This document shows, piece by piece, positions 55,759 through 64,000 of a stretch of 64,000 nt of DNA; position 1 is the stretch's first letter; each line of letters opens with the position of its first letter. Origin of the DNA: Micromonospora sp. ALFpr18c (GTDB taxonomy: Bacteria; Actinomycetota; Actinomycetes; Mycobacteriales; Micromonosporaceae); assembly GCF_008868155.1 (NCBI RefSeq), contig NZ_WBKR01000003.1, forward strand, positions 1-64,000. Direction: 5' to 3'. A program made the position numbers and the translations under genes. The notes under the pieces were generated by a model. That model made no database searches, was not told where the DNA came from, and was given only the letters and a program-made list of their open reading frames with translations.

Positions 55759-55936
55759 CAGTTCTCCTCAGGTCCCTATCGCGGCGGGCGGGGCGCACCG
55801 CCGCATCTGTGAAACGTGGTGTCGCTGTGAACCAAGGGGTCCGTGGTTCCCAGCGCGGGGAAAACTAGCGGTCAACGGAGCTTTCGGCAACGTGGGCGCG
55901 CGACGATCACCGCACAGTGACCGAGCCGTCAGTCAG

Positions 55937-56773
55937 TCAACGGGCAGCCAGAACGGCCCGGCACTCGCCCAGCACCCGGTCCGCGGCGGCCCGCAGCGCG
56001 GCGACGTCGGGGCCCGCGGAGAGCACTTCCCGGGAGTACGACGGGAGCACCGTGGCGAGGCTCGAACCGAAGACGGTACGCAGATCGGCCGCGCCGGCAC
56101 CCTGCGCGCCGAGCCCCGGCGCGAGCAGCGGACCCCCCACGCCGGAGAGGTCGTGACCGGTGTCGCCGATGGTCGCGCCGACCACCAACCCGAAGCTGCC
56201 GAGGGGGGTCGCACCCTTGTTGAGCTGGGAAATCTCGTCGATCACGGTCTGCGCGACGGTGCGGCCGTCGGCCGTGCGGGCGCGTTGCACGGCGGCACCC
56301 TCGGGGTTGGAGGTGAGGGCCAGCACGAAGACCCCGCCGCCGTGCTCGGCGGCCAGCTCGAACATCGGGGCCAGCGAACCTACTCCCAGGTAAGGGCTCG
56401 CGGTGACCGCGTCGACATACAACGGGCTGGATGGATCAAGGTACGCGCAGGCGTACGCGCGCACCGTCGAGCCGATGTCTCCGCGCTTGACGTCGAGCAG
56501 AACGAGCGAACCGGCATCGCGTAACTGTCGGATAGTTGACTCAAGAATCGCCACACCGCGGGATCCGAAACGCTCGAAAAAGGCCGACTGAGGCTTCACC
56601 ACCGCAACCCGGTCACCGAGCGCTTCCACGACGGTTTGGGTGAACCGGTCAAGACCCGCGACGTCGTCGTCGAGACCCCACCGAGCCAGCAGACCGGGAT
56701 GCGGGTCGATGCCCACGCAGAGCGGCCCCCGCTCGGTGACCGCCCGGTGCAGCCGGGTTCCGAAGCTCTCCAT
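55937..56773 (-). CDS. pyrF: orotidine-5'-phosphate decarboxylase, type 2
   Basis: The 278-residue enzyme makes UMP. LCVGIDPHPGLLARWGL (about 18), KPQSAFFERFGSRG (about 60) and the catalytic LLDVKRGDIGST (about 91) define the longer type 2 subfamily. GGGAG lies before the ATG at 56773. It follows bioA by 71 nt rather than carB/pyrD directly. Confidence 0.96.
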   Translation of the reverse strand: MESFGTRLHRAVTERGPLCVGIDPHPGLLARWGLDDDVAGLDRFTQTVVEALGDRVAVVKPQSAFFERFGSRGVAILESTIRQLRDAGSLVLLDVKRGDIGSTVRAYACAYLDPSSPLYVDAVTASPYLGVGSLAPMFELAAEHGGGVFVLALTSNPEGAAVQRARTADGRTVAQTVIDEISQLNKGATPLGSFGLVVGATIGDTGHDLSGVGGPLLAPGLGAQGAGAADLRTVFGSSLATVLPSYSREVLSAGPDVAALRAAADRVLGECRAVLAAR

Positions 56774-56844
56774 CGGCGTACTCCCTCTCTCCTCGTCCCG
56801 GGTGGCGGACCCGCCCTCCGGGGTACCCGTTGCCGGCGGCCGGC

Positions 56845-58119
56845 TCAGCCGGCCACCACCGCCGCCGCCACGCCGGACGCGATCCGGGCCAGGTCGGCGT
56901 CGTCGGTGACGTACGGCGGCATCGTGTAGATCAGGTCGCGGAACGGCCGCAGCCACACCCCCTGCCCGGCCGCCGCCGCGGTGGCCGCGCCGATGTCGAC
57001 CTCGTGATCGAGCTGGACGACGCCGATCGCGCCGAGCACCCGCACGTCGGCGACGCCGGGCGCGCCGCGCAGGGGCTCCAGACCGGCGCGCAGGCCGGCG
57101 GCGATCCTGGCGACCTGCCCCGCCCAGTCCCCGGCCCGCAGCAGCCCGATGGAGGCGTTGGCCACCGCGCAGGCCAGGGGGTTGCCCATGAACGTGGGCC
57201 CGTGCGCGAGCACGCCGGCCGCGGAGATGCCCCGGGCGACCTCCGGGGTGCACAGTGTCGCCGCCAGGGTCAGGTAGCCGCCGGTGAGGGCCTTGCCCAC
57301 GCACAGCACGTCCGGGCTGACCCCGGCGTGCTCGGCGGCGAACATGCGCCCGGTTCGACCGAAGCCGGTGGCGATCTCGTCGAAGATCAGCAGGATTCCG
57401 TGCGCCCGGGTCACCTCGCGCAGGACCCGCAGGTATGCCGGATGGTGAAAGCGCATCCCGCCGGCGCCCTGCACGACCGGCTCCACGATCACCGCGGCCA
57501 GCTCGTCGGCGTGCCGCTCGACCGCGTCCACCAGCGCCGCCACGTACGCCTCGTCGGGCGGATCGGTGAAGCCGCCCGGCGGGACCGGTGCGAAGACCTG
57601 CCGCGGCAGCACGTCACCCCACAGGTGGTGCATCCCGCCCTCCGGGTCGCAGACGCTCATCGGGTGGAACGTGTCGCCGTGGTAGCCGCCCCGCCAGGTC
57701 GCCAGGCGGCGCCGCTGCGGCCGGCCGACGGCGCGTTGGTACTGCAGGCACATCTTCACCGCCACCTCGACGCTGACCGAGCCGGAGTCAGCCAGGAAGA
57801 CGTGCTCCAGGCCGTCCGGGGTCAGCTCGACCAGCGTGCGGGCCAGCTGGACGGCGGGCTCGTGAGTGAGCCCGCCGAACATCACGTGACTCATCCGGCC
57901 GAGCTGGTCGGTCACCGCCGCGTCCAGCACCGGGTGCCGGTAGCCGTGGATCGCCGCCCACCAGGACGACATCCCGTCCACCAGCTCCCGCCCGTCGGCC
58001 AGGGTCAGCCGTACCCCCTCGGCGCCGCGCACCACGTACGGCTGGGTCGCCGGCGGCAGCGCCGCGTACGGATGCCAGACGTGCGCCCGGTCCGCGGCCA
58101 GGATCTCCTCGGGTGTCAC
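56845..58119 (-). CDS. bioA: adenosylmethionine-8-amino-7-oxononanoate aminotransferase
   Basis: The 424-residue PLP enzyme converts KAPA to DAPA in biotin synthesis using [13 protein letters not shown] at the start and [14 protein letters not shown] (about 50) are BioA-specific, and the PLP block [14 protein letters not shown] (about 230) with [12 protein letters not shown] (about 265) is complete. No bioF, bioD or bioB is adjacent. It is inserted between pyrD and pyrF. The start is GTG at 58119. Confidence 0.94.
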   Translation of the reverse strand: MTPEEILAADRAHVWHPYAALPPATQPYVVRGAEGVRLTLADGRELVDGMSSWWAAIHGYRHPVLDAAVTDQLGRMSHVMFGGLTHEPAVQLARTLVELTPDGLEHVFLADSGSVSVEVAVKMCLQYQRAVGRPQRRRLATWRGGYHGDTFHPMSVCDPEGGMHHLWGDVLPRQVFAPVPPGGFTDPPDEAYVAALVDAVERHADELAAVIVEPVVQGAGGMRFHHPAYLRVLREVTRAHGILLIFDEIATGFGRTGRMFAAEHAGVSPDVLCVGKALTGGYLTLAATLCTPEVARGISAAGVLAHGPTFMGNPLACAVANASIGLLRAGDWAGQVARIAAGLRAGLEPLRGAPGVADVRVLGAIGVVQLDHEVDIGAATAAAAGQGVWLRPFRDLIYTMPPYVTDDADLARIASGVAAAVVAG

Positions 58120-58192
58120 ACGTCCTCCTTCCAGGCACGAACGGGCCGCGCGGCGGTGGTCAGGCGGCCGGTCGGGCCCCTCCTTCTCCGCC

Positions 58193-58271
58193 TTTGCTCT
58201 GCTTCAACGGAGGCAACGCCTGGTGTCCGGATACCGGACGCCGGCCGTTGCGTGGGTTGAAGCAGAGCAAA
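58193..58271. repeat. intergenic palindrome, family 3
   Basis: A 79-bp element is bounded by perfect 15-bp inverted termini TTTGCTCTGCTTCAA (58193-58207) and its complement (58257-58271). It has an inner dyad around GTGTCCGG-ATA-CCGGACG (about 58223-58241). It fills the gap between pyrD and bioA. Sequence differs from families 1 and 2, but the size and nested-dyad design are the same. Confidence 0.8.
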
Positions 58272-58348
58272 CGGACAGCGGAGCGGGTGGGCACCCCGGC
58301 GCAGAGCCGGCCCGGCGCAGGGCTGGACCAGCACCGGGCCGGGGCCGA

Positions 58349-59391
58349 TCACCGGCCGGCGACCGGTTCCGGTGCCAGGGCTGTGGCCGTCGTGCGGGCG
58401 GCTGCGCGGACCAGAGCCGGACCCCGGTAGATGAATCCGGTGTAGAGCTGCACCAGGGCGGCGCCGGCGTCGAACATCCGCGCCGCGTCGTCCGGGTCCA
58501 GCACCCCGCCGACCCCGATGATCGGCAGCCGGCCGCCGGTCTCGCGGTGCACGAAGGCGACCACGTCGCGGGCACGCCCGGTCAACGGCCGGCCGGACAG
58601 ACCACCGGCCTGCGCGCCGCGCTCGGCGTCACCGACGGCGAGCCCCTCGCGGGACAGCGTCGTGTTGGTGGCGATCACCCCGGCCGCACCCCGCGCCAGG
58701 CAGACCTCCAGCAGCTCGGCGATCGCCGCCTCGGTCAGGTCCGGTGCGATCTTGACCAGTACCGGCTTCTCCCCCACCAGCGCGCCGAGCAGCGCGTCCA
58801 GGTGCGTGCGGTCCTGCAGGGACCGCAGACCCGGGGTGTTCGGCGAGGAGACGTTCACCGCGAAGTAGTCGCCGTGCGCGCGCAACGCCCGGTACGAGGC
58901 GAGGTAGTCCTCGACCGCCTCGTCGAGCGGGGTCACCTTGGACTTGCCCAGCGAGATGCCCAGCGGCACCCCGAGCGGGCGCGGCAGCGCCGCCAGCCGG
59001 GCGGCCAGCGCGGCGGCCCCGGCGTTGTTGAAGCCCATCCGGTTGACCACCGCCTCGCTGGCCGGCAGCCGGAACAGCCGGGGCCGGGGATTGCCCGGCT
59101 GGGCGTGCGCGGTGACCGTGCCGACCTCGACGAAGCCGAACCCGAGCGCCGGCCAGGCCGGCAGCGCCGCGCCGTCCTTGTCCATGCCGGCGGCCAGCCC
59201 GACCGGATTGGGGAACCGCACGCCGAACACCGTGCGCGGTGCCCGCACCGCGTAGCGGGCCCGCAGGGCGGCGAGCGCCACCGGACTGCGGGACAGCCCG
59301 GACAACCGCCGCAGCGTCCACTCGTGCGCGGCCTCGGCGTCCCCACCGCCGAGCCGGAACAACCAGGGCCGAACCGCCCGCTCGAACAGGG

Positions 59392-59395
<4 letters not shown>
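58349..59395 (-). CDS. pyrD: dihydroorotate dehydrogenase, class 2
   Basis: The 348-residue flavoenzyme has an N-terminal amphipathic helix ([18 protein letters not shown]) of the membrane-associated, quinone-linked class. [15 protein letters not shown] is near 62, [10 protein letters not shown] near 116, and the catalytic-Ser region [14 protein letters not shown] near 178. GTG at 59395 overlaps the carB stop (GTGA). A family 3 palindrome lies 77 nt past its stop. Confidence 0.96.
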
Positions 59396-62738
<3,343 letters not shown>

Positions 62739-62739
<1 letters not shown>

Positions 62740-63878
62740 TACTTTCCGCCTTCGATCAGTTCCGCGAAGCGGTCGAACAGGTAGTCCGCGTCGTGCGGGC
62801 CGGCCGCTGCCTCCGGGTGGTACTGGACGGTGAAGGCGGGCACGTCCTTCGCCCGCAGCCCCTCGACCACGTTGTCATTGAGGCAGACGTGCGACACCTG
62901 AACGCCGCCGAACTCGGTCTCGATCACCTGGTCGGGCACCACCGCGCCGTCGCCCGCACCCGGCACCTGAACGGCGAAGCCGTGGTTGTGGCTGGTCACC
63001 TCGACCTTGCCGGTGACCCGGTCGAGCACCGGCTGGTTGATGCCCCGGTGGCCGTAGCCCAGCTTGTACGTGCCGAAGCCGAGCGCCCGGCCGAGGATCT
63101 GGCTGCCGAAGCAGATGCCGAACAGCGGCACCTCCCGCCGCAGCGCCTCCCGCGCCAACGCCACCGGCGCGTCGGCGGTGGCCGGGTCACCCGGACCGGG
63201 CGACAGGAAGATCGCGTCGGCCCCGGTGGCGAGCATCTGGTCGATGCTCGACCCGGCGGGCAGCACGTGGGTGGTCACCCCGCGCGCGGCCAGCCGGCGC
63301 GGCACGTTGCGCTTGATGCCCAGGTCGAGCGCCGCCACGGTGAACCGGTGCTCGCCGAGGGCCTCGACGACGTACGGCCGGGAAGTGGTCACCTCGGCGG
63401 ACAGGTCCGCGCCGACCATCTGCGGCGCCTGCCGGACCCGGGCCAGCAGGCTCTGCGGATCGTTGTCCACGCTGGAGATACCGACCCGCATGGCGCCCCG
63501 CTCCCGCAGGTGCCGGGTCAGTGCCCGGGTGTCCACCCCGCTGATGCCCACCACACCCTCGGTGGCGAGGCGGTCCTCGAGACCGCCGGTGGCCCGCCAG
63601 TTCGAGCCGATCCGGGCCGGGTCGCGCACGACATAGCCGGCCACCCAGATCCGGCCGGACTCGTCGTCCTCGCCGTTGACGCCGGTGTTGCCGATGTGCG
63701 GCGCGGTCTGCACCACCACCTGCCGGTGGTAGGACGGGTCGGTCAGCGTCTCCTGGTAACCGGTCATGCCGGTGTTGAACACCGCCTCGCCGAAGGTCTC
63801 CCCGACACTTCCGTACGCCTCACCGGGGAAGGTGCGCCCGTCCTCGAGGACGAGAATCGCGGGCCTGCGCTTGACCAT
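62739..63878 (-). CDS. carA: carbamoyl-phosphate synthase small chain
   Basis: The 379-residue glutaminase subunit has its N-terminal domain ([20 protein letters not shown] near 33) and a class I amidotransferase domain. The nucleophile is in [15 protein letters not shown] (about 235), and the catalytic His-Glu in [11 protein letters not shown] (about 350). It overlaps pyrC and carB by 1 nt each (TAATG). Confidence 0.97.
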
Positions 63879-64000
63879 TACTTGACAGCCTTTCCGTCCA
63901 GAACCGTCGGCTCGCCGCGCAGGAAGGTCGCCACGATGCGACCTGGCAGCGTCATGCGGGCATACGGGGTGTTGCGACTGCGGCTGGCCAGCTCCGCCGG
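63878..64000 (-). CDS. pyrC: dihydroorotase, C-terminal fragment (gene continues past the right edge)
   Basis: The last 40 codons of a gene run from the window edge to TAA at 63878-63880. The peptide includes LASRSRNTPYARMTLPGR and ATFLRGEPTVLDGKAVK, the usual end of type I dihydroorotase. The stop overlaps the carA ATG. The start lies outside the window. Confidence 0.88.
   Translation of the reverse strand, partial: PAELASRSRNTPYARMTLPGRIVATFLRGEPTVLDGKAVK

Overview
The window is chromosomal DNA of a very high-G+C actinomycete. By eye it is mostly above 70% G+C, with strong GC3 bias, many GTG starts and many 4-bp ATGA/GTGA gene overlaps. Several features point to Micromonospora or a close relative in the Micromonosporaceae: gene order (infC-rpmI-rplT-rRNA methylase-pheST next to the arg operon; pyrC-carAB-pyrD/pyrF-mihF-gmk-rpoZ-coaBC-metK-priA; the rib/rpe/rsmB/fmt/def block), the actinobacterial IHF (mihF), a RibM transporter inside the rib operon, and GATCTTG-ended intergenic palindromes. 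Species rank rests on pattern recognition, not on a search.

Layout. 1-590 is the leader and promoter region of an rRNA operon whose 16S gene lies off the left edge, transcribed leftward. 591-10089 holds tyrS and a mixed group: a hotdog thioesterase, a CNNM/CorC transporter, a YgjV-like protein, a GNAT, a tandem universal stress protein, an LLM flavin oxidoreductase with its FMN reductase, a MoaD-like protein with a BNR-propeller protein, and 3-methyladenine glycosylase. 10265-11818 has small genes and a palindromic repeat. 11862-20430 is a complete arginine operon, argC-J-B-D-F-R-G-H, with six successive 4-bp overlaps and an ARG box at its promoter. 20555-24364 is an accessory block between argC and pheT with lower apparent G+C: a Cys-rich small protein, an XRE-TPR regulator, a cyclo-ligase paralogue, a HAD protein and a DUF523 protein. 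24712-30806 is pheT-pheS, a SpoU rRNA methylase, rplT, rpmI and infC, the last probably starting at ATC.

31397-35802 holds a small membrane PH-like protein, hisG-hisE and a polar amino-acid ABC transporter. 35892-40420 is the riboflavin operon (ribD-ribE-ribM-ribBA-ribH) under an FMN riboswitch. It is followed by a receiver-GGDEF protein, rpe, and a tandem pair of septum-formation-type lipoproteins. 44345-49714 has def-fmt-rsmB, an orphan P450, and a nucleotide-kinase-like protein with a ParB-like tail. 49972-64000 is priA, metK, coaBC, rpoZ, a degenerate gmk, mihF, pyrF, bioA, pyrD, carB, carA and the 3' end of pyrC.

Together this is mostly core metabolism and information processing: arginine, pyrimidine, riboflavin, histidine, SAM/CoA, translation initiation and tRNA charging. 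The less ordinary elements are the pheT/argC block, the three intergenic palindrome families, the degenerate guanylate kinase, a start-codon hairpin with a 22-codon ORF before ribBA, and the kinase-ParB fusion. No CRISPR array, tRNA gene, intact transposon or prophage was seen.
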